Assembly: GCA_002914805.1 (NCBI GenBank)
Contig: JXTB01000326.1
Coordinates: 376,892-440,891 of the forward strand
Direction of reading: 5' to 3'
DNA: 64,000 bases
DNA from: Parasponia andersonii
Taxonomy: Eukaryota > Streptophyta > Magnoliopsida > Rosales > Cannabaceae
Position numbers and translations under genes: made by a program
In this document: piece by piece, positions 12,438 through 32,100 of the stretch
Numbering within the stretch: the stretch's first letter is position 1
How the letters are laid out: every line of letters begins with the position of its first letter
Notes under the pieces: generated by a model
What the model saw: only the letters and a program-made list of their open reading frames with translations
What the model was told of the DNA's origin: nothing
Database searches by the model: none

Positions 12438-14032
12438 ATGGCTTCGGTATGAATATTTTTCTTTCTTTTTTTATGCCTTTTTAATGATTAATTCTATTTA
12501 TATTATTATAATGTCATGCCTAATCATATATTTGTGGTATGAAGAGGGATATTTTTCGATGTGATTGTAACACTTCCGGATGAAGGAAGACAAAATGTTT
12601 TGAGAAGAAAATGTTGGAACTTGATCTTAAATACGTACGCCCTAATTCTGGAGTTTTCTTTTCTTTTCTTTTTTTTTCAATAAGATAATCAATGAAAAAG
12701 ATATAGGTTTGGAATAGAATCATTTTTCTACACTTTTGACGTCATACGTCTTTTCAAACCATTATGTGAATTTGGTTAATTAAAAGCCATACGTATTGTA
12801 ATATACATATATGATATACCCTTATTATTATATAGCATCGTAACACATATACCCATAGGTAGTAGAAATAAATGTTTTACTCCAACATATCCCTTAAGAA
12901 AAAACGCATCTCAATTAATTTAAGAAAGAAAATCACTAAATTAGCCACTACATATAATTAAGAAAAAAACACTTCTTAATTGACTTAAGAAAGAAACTCA
13001 ATGAATTAGCCACTACATCTAATTGTGTCTCTACGTATGAGGTGCAAGAACCCTTGAAGAGTACACTATAGCGCTGTAAACGATTCAGTGCATGGGGTTT
13101 AGGTTTGTGTTTATTAACTCTTCTAATCAAAACTTGATTTTCACTATGCCTATGCTATTAAATTGGACTGCGTGTTATTCTTTGCTTCAACAACTCTTTG
13201 TTAGTTTGAGACTTCGAGTAGCATTAAAGCATATATGTATCTATATTACTGCACTCAACCCGAGTACGAACTCCATTCCAAATGAAAAACCTTTATAACA
13301 TCATTTTGTTTTTTAGGGGGGAGGTTTTTTCCTAAAACCGAAAAGAATATAGTAGAGATATTTATCTTAAGTTGCATTTTGAGAAGACTTCTGCCATTCA
13401 ATTTTACTTGCAAAAACAAAAAACAAACGTGTTAAAGAGGCAAATCCTTGTTTTCTCCAAACTATATACTTATTGAGGTTTTTGTCTTGATTTTTCAGCA
13501 GGATAAATGTCGGCCATTGCCTAAATTTGGAGAGTGGGATGTCAACAATCCTGCCTCAGCTGAAGGCTTCACAGTCATATTCAACAAGGCCAGGGATGAG
13601 AAGAAGACCAGCTGCGCCGGGGCCACAACTAAGGTTGTGACTCCCCGGAAAAGCGACGCCCCAAAGAAAGAGCAGACCTACGTGGTACATTTAGACACTT
13701 ATGCACCACATTTGTTATTAAGTTGTGTTAAGAACAGTCGTGTTACAGCCATATTCGTCTCTAGAAATTGATCGACACAGGCCCACATTATCCATTTTCA
13801 ATTTAAAATTGATCAATATGGGTTCATGTCACGTGAGATAACATCAGTAAAAAATATTAAAAAAAAGTCAGACGCAATTATTCTTAGCATTTCTCTATCA
13901 GTAATATTCATTTTTATTTTTTTCGTGTTATGTATTTTGTAGTGTCATTTTTACTAGATCTCTGAATTTTGTTTTTTTTTTTTTTTATTTCCTAAAATTT
14001 TGATGCAGAAGAGATGGTTATGCTGCGGTTGA
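12438..14032 (+). CDS. NOI/RIN4-like small membrane-anchored protein
   Basis: Plant-specific NOI-domain protein of 72 residues, related to the C-terminal NOI of RIN4, an immune regulator held on the plasma membrane. Exons: 12438-12446 (only Met-Ala-Ser), 13499-13684 and 14009-14032. The NOI core reads PLPKFGEWDVNNPASAEGFT and continues VIFNKARDEKKT. The P-x-FG-x-W motif is what pathogen protease AvrRpt2 recognises in NOI proteins. The third exon encodes KRWLCCG, a basic/double-Cys tail that is typically palmitoylated. The intron 1 acceptor is a tandem TTCAGCAG. Coding exons 1 and 3 are micro-exons, supported by phase and family resemblance rather than by length. The gene faces the CCCH gene tail to tail. 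From memory, Arabidopsis At3g48450 has the same neighbour. Confidence 0.85.
12905..13024. repeat. Tandem duplication, period 65 bp
   Basis: Two imperfect copies of a unit containing TTAAGAAAGAAA and TTAGCCACTACAT; TTAGCCACTA recurs at 12941 and 13006. It lies in intron 1 of the NOI gene. Confidence 0.85.
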
Positions 14033-15004
14033 AATTATAGTACTGCTTTTGGGGCTAAATGTCACATGAGATTGTGCCAGGAAATCTGTGAACTAGAAAC
14101 TGTCTCATAAGTTATATATTTATTCCTTTCTTCGCTTGACCTCCGTTGATCTTGGTTTTCTTCACTTAATTGTGTTTTGAATACTTTGATTCACTTTCTA
14201 TATTATAGCCAGAATGAAAAGATATGAACGTGACCATATACAAGCTGGCACATATATGTAGCTCTCAGGTCTATCAAGGTGTATTAGTACATAAACGATG
14301 TTATTTATTTGTTAATAAAAAATTATACATGTATTACTAATAATCTCTCGATATTGACTATGTGGGTCTTTTGTCTATCCACCAGAAATTCAACAATAAC
14401 CCAAAACATGATTAACGACAGAATAAACTCAAAAACGACATCAATATGACAACCGAAAAATCCGAAAAAGAAGAAGCAACATATCTTTAACGACTTTGAA
14501 ATGTAAGAAGTCGTCACTAAACATTTTTATTGGTCAAGTTAAATAAATGAACTCGAAAGGAAAGAAAAAGTTAAATAAATTGGTTTAGTGAGATTGTTTT
14601 GGTTAATTACAAAAATTGCAAAAACTGCAAATGGCACACCAGGGCTGTCGGCCTTACGTGTACCTATCACATCTTTAAACTCTCAAGTGAAACCATACTT
14701 CGCTTGAAAGCACTTCATAAGTACGAGAATGTACCAATCCATTCCATTTATATTTAATTGGTAACTCGGTAAACAGAAGTGAACAACGACATAATTTACA
14801 TATCCCTGTTTTCGTAGGACTTTGGTAAATTAACACTAGATAATCATAAAGTGAAAGTGCCATCCCCCGAAAAGTTGTGGGAGTCGCCAGTTGGGGCAGG
14901 AAAAGTAAAGAAAAGAAAAAAAAAGAGCATTAAAAAGATTCAAGTTGAAAATGAAACTACATTCCTTCCGCCGATGCTAAAATCAAGCAGGCATTCGAGC
15001 AGAA
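14033..15004. other. Convergent 3' intergenic region
   Basis: Lies between the 3' ends of the NOI gene (+) and the CCCH gene (-). It should hold both 3' UTRs. No ORF with recognisable similarity, RNA gene or repeat was seen. Confidence 0.5.
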
Positions 15005-18000
15005 CTAAACCAACTGCAGAATTGTGGTCTCACTTCTGCTTCTCCTAGTTAGTCCAGCTCCTTCCGCTGTTGCCACAGAGTTGCCGTAACGCGGTTGATT
15101 TTCTACTCCAGATAAGGATGAAGTTGGCTGTGCTGGGTGATCATACTTACAAGCCGGCCCAAATTTGCATATTCCATAGCGACTGTAATGTGAGCAGACG
15201 TTCTGATCCTGGATTTTGAAATGAAATATTAGGAAAAGGATCACTAGTTCAACCAGTAGGCTATAATCTGTTTCTCCTTTATGAAGCATAACGTTTGTGG
15301 CACTTCAAATCTATAGCAAATTTATTTATCCATTGCAGTCATATTCTAGATCGTGTAACTCACCGGTCTCAATGGCAGGCCCTTGTCGCTAAGGACAGTT
15401 GGGGGTGCCCCAGTTGCAGTCCTCTTTGGATGGTGATATTTGCAATTAGATTTAAACTTACAGTCCCCAGTTTTCAAGAAGTAATTGCACTCAGGTTGGC
15501 CAGGTCGTTCAGGATATTCTTCAACTTGTTTTTGGGGTGGATGATGTGAATAAATATTGGTTTCAGTAACCGGGTTGTTCATGACAAATGCGGGAGGAGG
15601 TGGAAGCAAGTTCCTTTCTGGTAGAAATACTGGAGCCTAAGTAATACACAAAATAAACAGAATTAGTATGCTGCTTTTGGATAAATGTAATGGACAAGTT
15701 CCACGAAGTGTAGTTCGAAAGTAATTCTTTACTCCATTGCAAATTATTTATTTATGTGCGTGAAACAAAAACATAATAAAACAAAACAAGAGTAACATTT
15801 AAGTTTGAAAAAGAAAAACGATTTTCATCAAAAGTAACAATACTTTTAAAATGAGAACACCATATACTACATAGCAAGATTAGTTCAAACTTGAAATAGC
15901 CACTCGATACACTTGGTTCAAACCTTCATCCCATTCTCGGCTGGGAATTATGGGGAAAGAAATGGTGTTGCTTATATGCAACAAATGAAAGGACACGTTT
16001 TACTCATTGATTAAAACTGGTTAAGTAACAAACACTGTTAAAAATCCTTAGGCTTCCTTGACATGCCAAAATAAGATATTCCCAAACAAATTTATTCCAA
16101 TACTTTGCATAAACCAAAGCATAGAGGCATACAATCCTAATGCCAAAATAAAAGCAATATAGAGACATTATGGACAAGACAGATCGTGTTACAAATAAAA
16201 GCAATTCACAGTAAAAGGAATTTCAGTATTTATGTAATTGTTGTTAAATTGTTACCAATTTTTCTATATTCAACAACTAAAACCAGGGACCTACAAGGAC
16301 TCCAAGCAAGAAAATTGTGTTACTGATTTCAAAAGCCAACAAAACGATAATCATAAGTAGGGGGAAAAAAATTGAAGTCCCAAGTGCTTAGATTCTATGT
16401 CAAAAAGGAGAGAAAACAGAGCAAAAAAATAATAAGAAGAATGACAGATAATTAAATACAAAAAGTTTCTTGATTTAAATCCCTCCTTAAAAAACGCAGT
16501 TGCCATATGAAAGTTATGTAAGTTTCTTAAACCCCAAACATTTTAAAAATAGTAATAAGCATTAATTCAATAAAGCAGCAAAATAGAAATGAAAGCACCT
16601 GATACCCATTCCACTCTGGATTTTGTGAAGGAACCCCTTGAGTTGGGGAAAGCATCAATGGCACGAAGGGAGCAGTCTCATTCAATGATCTTGGTGAAGA
16701 CCAAGATGGTATGGTTGATTGTGATGCACCTTGCAATGATGCAGGTCCACTATTACCATATCCTGCAGAAGTGTCACCTCCAGCTGCATCTGTTGGATCC
16801 GGATGATTAAACCTGCAGTTTGCTCCATACTTGCAGGAGCCAGTTCGCATGTAGTAGGGACATTCTTTCTCTCCCTGTGACAATAGACCATAAGCAAATG
16901 TTGCAGCTGTCGTGTATTTATGGTTGAAACATAGACAGAATCAAGATGTTATACCACTCGGATTGGCAGACCCACAAAATTGAGCTCTAAAGCCGGTGCT
17001 AGTGCTGCTACAGAAGTCTTTCCTCTGGTGTGGTTATATTTACAAGCCTTTCCAAATTTACATCCCCCTGACCTCAAATAATACTGCAAAAAGCTCAAGA
17101 TTTAATAGCACCATAAAACTGTTACTAGTCCAACAAACGCATTGCAGCAAATATAGGGGATACAATGAGACTGAAAAAGAGGCCCATGACAGCATAAACA
17201 TACTTATAGGACCATTAACAGTCTTAACAAAAATTCAAATAAACCTAAACTAACTGAGAAATTCAACAATGACAAGAGAAAAGATGAAACGATAACTTCT
17301 TGGAACATCTTAATAATAAAAACCTTGCATTCTGTCTGGCCAGGCTTTTCCAAGGACTCTTCACGTTCTTTTACCTTCTCCTTGGCACCCTTCAAAATGA
17401 TAAATTTAAGAAATTAAAAACAATTTAACAAAGAAAAGACAAGACAAAAGTGAGTACACTCAGAAAGGACGGATAGAATTTTCAGAGAAACCATATATTC
17501 TTAAAATATGTAATAAACAAATTTCAGCTCCAACAACATAAACTCCAGCTAAACTCAGCATAAACCGAACCAACCAAACTGCCCCGACAAACATGACCGC
17601 CATAACACAATCAAAACGCGCATACACATACAAGTATATATAAAATCAAGATCATAAATACGTGGGGACAAAAGATAGACAACACAGTTGAGCTGAAGAA
17701 GTGATAAAAATGATATGTGTAAGAATTGAAAGGACAAAAACGACGACAAATATACGCATAACTAAAACTAAAATATATACACACACACACTAAATGTCAA
17801 AGAATACCTGATTGGGTTTTCTTCTAACTGGGTGATTGAACTTGCAATTGGATCCAAACTTACAAGTTCCAGTCTTGAGGTAAAAGGAACAATCTTCAGC
17901 TTCAGGCCTCACTGGGTACTGATACTTTCTAGTACCACCACCACCTAAACCATTCTTCTTCTCCACCTCAACACCACCACCACCACCTAAACCATTATTT

Positions 18001-18464
18001 ACTTCATTGCCATTCTCACTCTCATTCCCATTCTTATTCTCCTCCCATCCTTCCCATTCTCCTTCTACACCATCACCACCACCACCATCGCTCCCTTCTT
18101 CTACTTCTTTTCCTTTCCCATTCTCATTCTCATCTTCACTTCCATTCCGGCTTCCTATTTCTCCTCCACTCAACTCCTTCTCAAAAACCTTCTCTTCTTC
18201 CTTCTCTTCTGGGTCCAAATCCCATTTCCGAACCGGGTCCTCTTCCTTCTCATCCTTCAAAACCAGATTCCCAAGCTCCTCGTGAAGAGGATCACATCCA
18301 CTCTCCTCGGCTGCTCCACGACTCAGATCGGAAGTTGCAGGATCGGGGATATCGCCATTGACAGAAGAAGAAGAAGAAGAAGAAGAAGAAGAAGGCGATG
18401 GTGAATGTTGAAACCCTAACACGGCGTCGTTTTGGGTAACGAAGATTTGTTCAGAGTGTTCCAT
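15005..18464 (-). CDS. Zinc finger CCCH protein with five fingers (ZFN/C3H43-like)
   Basis: Nucleic-acid (probably RNA) binding protein of 534 residues. Exons in coding order: 17808-18464, 17324-17389, 16955-17083, 16599-16874, 15364-15636, 15005-15208, all in phase with GT-AG borders. It has five C-x8-C-x5-C-x3-H fingers: [20 protein letters not shown] (end of exon 1), one split over exons 2-3 ([22 protein letters not shown]), [40 protein letters not shown] and [20 protein letters not shown]. The arrangement matches the plant ZFN/HUA1 class. The N-terminal ~190 residues are low complexity: a poly-Ser run, acidic Glu/Asp blocks and Asn/Gly-rich stretches. The start is ATG at 18464 (MEHSEQ); the reading frame is open a few codons further upstream but without another ATG. 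From memory, Arabidopsis At3g48440 is the syntenic match. Confidence 0.92.
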
Positions 18465-18821
18465 TCTCCCTCCACATTTCAAAACCCTAATTTTGGAAAG
18501 GGGAAAGAGAGCGAAAAAGCTCTTTTCCTTTGGTGCGAAAAAACCTTTGGGATTTTGCTCTGTAGTAGCTTCTTGTAGCGTGGAAAGGGAATTAAAAAAA
18601 TTAATTATTTAAATAATTGATTATTATAGTCTACTTTTTCTATTTTTCATTATTTACATTATTCAATGAAGGAATAATTCCAAACATACATAATTATTTC
18701 TTTTTTTCTTCAATTAATTATGGTATTCTTAGATATTTTTTCTTGCCTAGAGAGGAAAGAGCAATTTTTTTGACATATCTATTAATTTTTTTAATTAAAG
18801 TAGACTTAATTAATAATCATT

Positions 18822-18925
18822 ACTTACTACAAATTTAAATGAAAATAATACACACATCCACTCTACTAAAATTTAAACATCTCACTCCCCCAAATTCACA
18901 CACACATCCCTCAAACTCTATTGTC
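18822..18925 (-). repeat. Truncated SINE-like copy
   Basis: TACTACAAATTTAAATGAAAA, CACACATCCACTCTACTAAA and CACACATCCCTCAAA parallel, word for word with mismatches, the better-preserved element at 49815-49962. The tRNA-like head is missing here. Confidence 0.55.
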
Positions 18926-19506
18926 ACTTTTTTATTCATTCTTTCTGCTTCATTTTTAAAATCACACACTTAAATAATATTTAATAACTAATTACTACTT
19001 TCTACTTCTTTTATTTTTTCCAAAATTATCTCATATTCTAATTTTCTTTGTTCTCTTCTCACCTTTCACTCTCTCACATTTTTCTTTTCTCTTTCCAACC
19101 ACCACTCTTTTACTTTTTTTTCTTTCTTTGTTCATACTCATCAATTATCTTCTTCTTCTTGTTCTCTTTCATTCTTCTCACCCCTCATCTATCCAACAAA
19201 TTTAATAGTTTTGGAAATGACACGGGAGTTGGTGCTTGTCTAAGCATCATGAGTAGTATTTTGCTCTTATGTTTGAAGTATTCTAGGTTCTTTGAATACT
19301 TTCAAGATTTAAATGTATTACTCTATTTTTCAATCTTTTGAATCTTTAAATAAAAGCAATGAAATTTCTTTTTTCCTGGTGAAAAGATTATAAAGATCCT
19401 AAATAAAACTACAAACGTCCTAATGCATCACTTATATTATTTACAGATTGCATTAAATACCAAATAATTTGCATGTTCAATTAATATATTTCTTCTTTGT
19501 TGTACA

Positions 19507-19511
<5 letters not shown>

Positions 19512-19540
<29 letters not shown>
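19512..19540. repeat. (TA)n microsatellite
   Basis: About 14-15 uninterrupted TA units; no MITE sits in this one. Confidence 0.95.
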
Positions 19541-19543
<3 letters not shown>

Positions 19544-22376
19544 TTCCATATTAGATTGGTGCATATCATAATTTTTCTATTTCACTCTATTATTCGAACA
19601 TGTTCATGTGGGCTAAAAGTGTCCTTTGCTTTTCACTTATAATTCGAGGCCTATATCCTATAAGAATAAGGAAATCTTTTCGAACTCCAGGATCCTAGTC
19701 TTGGTTCTAACTACTCCAAACCATAGGCTATAACAATGCTGAACTTGGAACTTTTGTGTACCAATCCATCTCTCGCTCTCAAACTACTGATATAGTGAAA
19801 TAATAATAATAATAATTTTTACTAGCCCAGTACATTTTATTACCCATCTTATCTCAAAACAATTAGGATTCAAGATAAATTGTGTTTAAGGTTTCAAGAT
19901 AAATTACTTTTAAAAATGGGTGGGAAAAGTTTTTTTTTCTTTTTCAAAAGAGTGTGTATATATATATTTTTTATAAACAATTTTAGTACTAAAATGTAAT
20001 TTTATTTAGGGTATTTTTTTGTAATAAAAAAGATTTTAGAAAATAGGAGTAGAAAGAGTAGACGGAAAGATGACAATAAAACCACTTTTTTTTTCTTTTT
20101 GCTCTTTAACAATTTTTTTTTTTTTTTTACAAAATTATACACATATGATATTTTCTTATGGTGAAAATATGAAATTCAAAAGTTTCATAATTGCTTTTTT
20201 TGGCTGGAAATTCCAAAAGTATATATATTAATTAATAAATGGTGCTTTTAGACATTTTTTTCCCAAAAAAGAACTATTTTTACTTTTTTTCCCCTCCAAA
20301 AACTCCAAATAAGAAATGCCCAAATTGTACGAAATACATATATTAATATATGATGTTTTAAACATAAGTTTTCCTTAGAAAAGACCAAGAGAATAACCTA
20401 TCTTTTCCTCTTATTTTTTTTCTTTTTCCAAAAATACATATTGATTTTATCTTTAAAAAAAACCTATATCTAGAAAAGAAAAAAAAAAAAAAAAAAGCTG
20501 TCTCCTTTCTTTGGTTTTTATTTTTTGTTTTGTTTTTTTTATTTTTTTATATATATATATTTTTTTGTTTTGGTTTCCTTTTCAAGGGATTCAAAGCTAT
20601 CTTTTTGACGAATATATAAGAAAGGCAATATATTCTTATTCTTTCCGGGGGTAAAGAGCTTCTTTCGTGTAGTGTACCGGGGATCAAATTATCTATTGAT
20701 ACAATCTAAAGTATTTTACTTCTAATTATTATATTTGTTGGAATATTTACAAAAGTATCTTTTAAATTTAGGTGAAATGCTTGATGTATAATAAATATAT
20801 CTCGTAGCAATATCCAATTGAGTATCGTTTGGTAACCACGTCATACTTCTAATAACATTAGGTTTAACGATAGAATTCCTCACATCGATATACCCAAAAA
20901 AATTCGAAAATACCTTTATCCAAACACAATGAAATAACTAAAAATATAGAGAAAATCAAAGTAGAAAATTGAGTAAAACCTTTATTTATTAAATTTTCTT
21001 ATCATTTTTCCCCCTTTCACCCACCACTATTTGTTTGGTTACGAGTTTACAGTAAGGACAATTTTGTGTTTTATAGGTCAATTTTGACCAAGTTAGACAT
21101 GAGAGTGAAACTTGGATTAATTTGCTCATTCAATATGATATTTTTCTTATTTATGAAAGCTGAGATAATAATTTGAATATTTTACTTAAACCCAGAGGAT
21201 AATTTTTGTAATGTAAAAGAAACAAGTGAAATTTATTGAAATTGTATTTAACTTTGGTGAGTTTTATACAGGCGCAAAACAAAATTCTATGGAAATAGGG
21301 AAAGGATTTGGACATAATTTTTATGACTATGTCAACATTAGTGGCCAAATGAGTTACTAGGTTAAAAAGCTTTTTTCTTATGATTATTTTTCAAAATAAT
21401 ATATTCAGTTATGGCCATAATGGTCAGTAATTATGATTTTTATGACCGTGAAAATATTGTTACATTGTAGTCATAATTATAACTACTGGTTATAAAGTTT
21501 ATCATAGTACTAAAATGTCATTTTAAAAAGTTGTAATAAAAGAGTGATTTTGGCCCAAAATCCGTCCATTTAGCCCCTAAACTTTCCTAGATCGGCCCCA
21601 CTGTTTTGGGGCCAGTTTCTTAAGCTTTCGGGCTTTTTATAGCACAAAGAACAAGGGGGAGAAAAAAAAAATTAAGAAAGCCAATGGCTACATGCAATAT
21701 AAGAAAAGAAAATTTCTGCGTAGATGTGGCTGCTGCATCACATTGCAGGCTAACTAAATCGGTCATCATATAAAATAATTGGGGAGCTACGTTAGCATCA
21801 GGCATCAGAACATGTCTTGAAGTGTCACAGTCCTTCGTCATGACATACCTACACATTACAACCCTTCATTGGGAGGGTCGAACGGGTCCCACCCCCAATA
21901 AAAGGGCGGGACCCACATGATCATCAGACAGTCAACCCGATCAAAGTCATTCATAGATGCCTACAATTCAGTCCAGGCAGGTCCAGGATTCGTGTAGTTT
22001 GACCGGAAAAAAAAAAAGAAAGAAGATGCCTCAATGAGAAAATTCCATTTTTCATTTTATGCTGACAGTGAGCACCAGATGGGAAGGCTCAACTAAACTC
22101 CAATAACTAACTACCAAAAGATTTAAGATTAGCATCTGAAATCCATCAGAGGAAGAATGTCTTCTTCAAGATCCAAGCAATTGCTCTTCTTGCAGTAAAT
22201 GAATGGGTCCAATGAAGACCCTTAGCAAATCAGAATTTACTGTTAACTCTAAATGGTAGCATAGCAAATACATGGAAATCCTAACCTCTTAAACCTAGTC
22301 CTAATCTTGTCAATTCAACAACAGATTAATTAGCCCAAAGTTAAATTACACTTGTCTTCTGTTGTCAAGTAATCAA

Positions 22377-29164
<6,788 letters not shown>

Positions 29165-32100
29165 TAATGGATACCAAACAAATTGTTTGTAGGCTTTTCT
29201 GGGTTTCTCTTCAAAACCCCATTGAAGAGTGGGAAAAAAAATAAAAATGAGAAGCTTCAAGGTTGAGATTCTATGATGCTTTGATTGCTTTCTTCTTCAT
29301 TTTTATTTTTTCAGAGCTTTATTTTTTAAATATATATATAATTTTTAATTTTCCTCTGTATTTAAAAATGAGATACAGAGGAAATAAAAATTGGGGGCAG
29401 AGGAGAGGGTGGGCAAGGCAAGTGCGTAAGTGAGTGAGTGAGTTAAAAGGCCAAAGAGTGTGTGTACATGTGAGTGAGTGGTTTTTGTGCCAATTATTTG
29501 AAAATGACATTGTCTTCTAAGGTATTTACCACTCTGCCACTATGGATATTATTTACTTTTTCTATTTTTTTTCTCTATTTGGGTGGAGAGTTTGCCTATT
29601 ATGGATTAGGGACAATGAATTTGATGAACCAACCAATAATAATACTATGTTTGCTGTCATTTTCTTCAACTTTTTATGGTTTTATTTGCTTAAAGAAGAC
29701 TACATTTTGGAAAAGCCCGCTTCTCTTTTATTTTTTTTAGGTTTTTTTTTCCTTGTGTGATTTCAAAGTTAAAGAACTAGGAAAATTTTCTTTTCTTGTT
29801 TTTTCTTTTTTTTTTTGTATAATAAGATGGATGAGTTTTTGGATTGAAAGAAAAGTAGAAGTCTGAGATTTATTTTCGTTTTGACTTTGACCACTTGTCA
29901 AAGGGACTAAAAGAGAATGTTTTGTCAATGGATAATGGCGTGTACTTTGGCTAAAAGGAGAAATGGAAGAGTATCAAAACTGATTTTATAAAACAAAAAA
30001 AAAAAACTTGCAATAAAAACATCCAAATCCTAACTCTTGTGAGAATATATAAAGAGGATTTTTTTTGGGAGGAGTTCTCAAATTCCATACAGTTCTCTTT
30101 TCAAAATTTCACCCTTTTTTTTGGTGATAATTCTAAGTCTTCCAAAATGATTAACCTTTCTACCTTAAAATCCAAATTCTATGCAAGATAAAATCAAATG
30201 TCTCAAAATTTCTTTTCTTTCCTCACTAAGATCAGGTTGCAAAACCAGCCCAAATAAACAGCTGGCTAACACACTATTAAATTAGCCCAAAGCTGTTACA
30301 TTTTCTGTGTGATTATATATTTTTTATTTTTGAGGTACTAACACATAGTATCGTCCTTCATAACGTTGTTTATTACTACGTAGTTTATGATGTCCAATAC
30401 AATAGTGCCCCACTTAATTTTTTCAAATTTTTCATTTTATATATGTAAACATTTTTTGTAAATTTCTAATTCGCCCGACCAAAACTATTTTTCTTGAACA
30501 ATGTCTACTATATAAGATATAAATTTACATATTTATCAGGAACAACTTAAATTTCAAATTTTTATTCTTCATTCAATTTTTTAAAATCAAAATTAAGGGG
30601 AAAAAAAGTGAAATTGGAAAGTACTTTCATTATTCTCTTACAACATTTTTTTATTCTATATTCAAAGTCCCTATACCTCCATAAAAATATAAAAAGTGAA
30701 GACAAAATTAAATAAAATAATTTCTTGAGATATATTTCTTATATATACCTATATATGTTGTATACATTTTAATTATAATCATATTAGTTGTTAAGTTTGT
30801 ATTTTTATCTATGTGGAAAGTTTTTATGTGGAAGAATTATCTTTTTATTTTATTCTTTTAGTGGAAAAAAAGTTCTCTTTTATTAAAATAAAACTTCTAC
30901 CAAAACAACAGAAGCAATACAATTTGGTATCTCAAACAACCACTAAGAACTCAAACCATACCAAAGTGCAAAAGAAGCTAGATTATGTGCAGCAACATTC
31001 CTAGATCTGAGAGAATAATCTTTCTGTTTTAGCGTTAGAGCTAATACTTCTTATTCTTCTTTTATTTTTTTCCCTTTTTGAAGGACTTTTTTTTTTTTTT
31101 TTCCAAATGAAACTAGTTTGTAATTTTATTTAATAACAACTAAATTATACAATACTCTATGATATGTTAATATGTCTTTGTTGTTTTATTCGTTTTTCTT
31201 TGATTTACATTGATATCATAAAAATTTTATTCAATTTTTTTCTTCAATAAGAGAGATGCTATGATTATCAATCAGGCTATGCGTACAATTATATACCATA
31301 AGATATATATATATATAGAATCCCTGTTTGTATAGCAAAATGTACTATCAATTTATTTCACATATAAATTGTCCTGTTATTCGTAGTGTATTTGACATTT
31401 TTCCGTTTGTCTTTTGGAATAAGAAGATTGTTGTTGTTTGAGGACCAACACTAACTTTAGGAATCTTGTTACTCGAAATGATCGGTAAAATTCAGTGTTT
31501 TATTATGGAAAATTTACAAAAGTTACTTGACCTTCGGAGAAAAAAAAAAAATCCCTCTAACAAAATCAACTAACAACCTAAAAATGAAGTTATCGCATAA
31601 AAGTCGAATAACAACCCACCATTAAAAAAACAAACGTACATTTTCCTTTTATAAAGCTATACATTTACTTATTATAATCTTTTCCCAGTTGAACACGCAT
31701 CACCTTGATCAGAAAAAAATTAAGATAATATATAAATAAATAAACACGGTACAAGACAAAATATTATGCTTCTGAGCACGCATCTCCAAACAAAAATTAT
31801 TAGCTAAACTTAAATAAATGAATAAAATAAGAGGTCAACCGTTTGGAAGGTATATATATATATATATTGGTCACCATAAATGCTATTGTCATACACGCAC
31901 TCTCAAAGACGAGACACATATCTAATTAATTCTAAGTGCTCATATAATAAATTCTATACAATATTCATTATAATGAAAACTCTATGCGTGATACATTCTA
32001 TTGGAAACAAAATTTTTTGAAATAAAATTATCCAATAATGTATCTGATTATTTTTCATTAACCGTTTTTTTTTTTTTTGTTTATACATGTATATATAGTT

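Larger units (their letters stand above)
18465..22376. other. Intergenic region, CCCH promoter side to REF6 3' end
   Basis: Nearly 4 kb, strongly AT-rich, with long T and A runs and a (TA)n at 19512-19540. It contains the truncated SINE-like segment at about 18822-18925. The first ~150 bp upstream of 18464 should hold the CCCH 5' UTR and promoter, and about 22000-22376 the REF6 3' UTR. No gene is supported. Confidence 0.55.

Noticed and set aside
18007-18285. Plus-strand Ser/Phe/Pro-rich ORF of 92 residues
   Set aside because: It is the antisense of the low-complexity Glu/Asn-rich first exon of the CCCH gene; it has no independent support.
29474-29760. Plus-strand hydrophobic ORFs of 88 and 72 residues upstream of REF6
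   Set aside because: T-rich DNA gives Phe/Leu-rich frames; no family resemblance and two overlapping frames are equally open.
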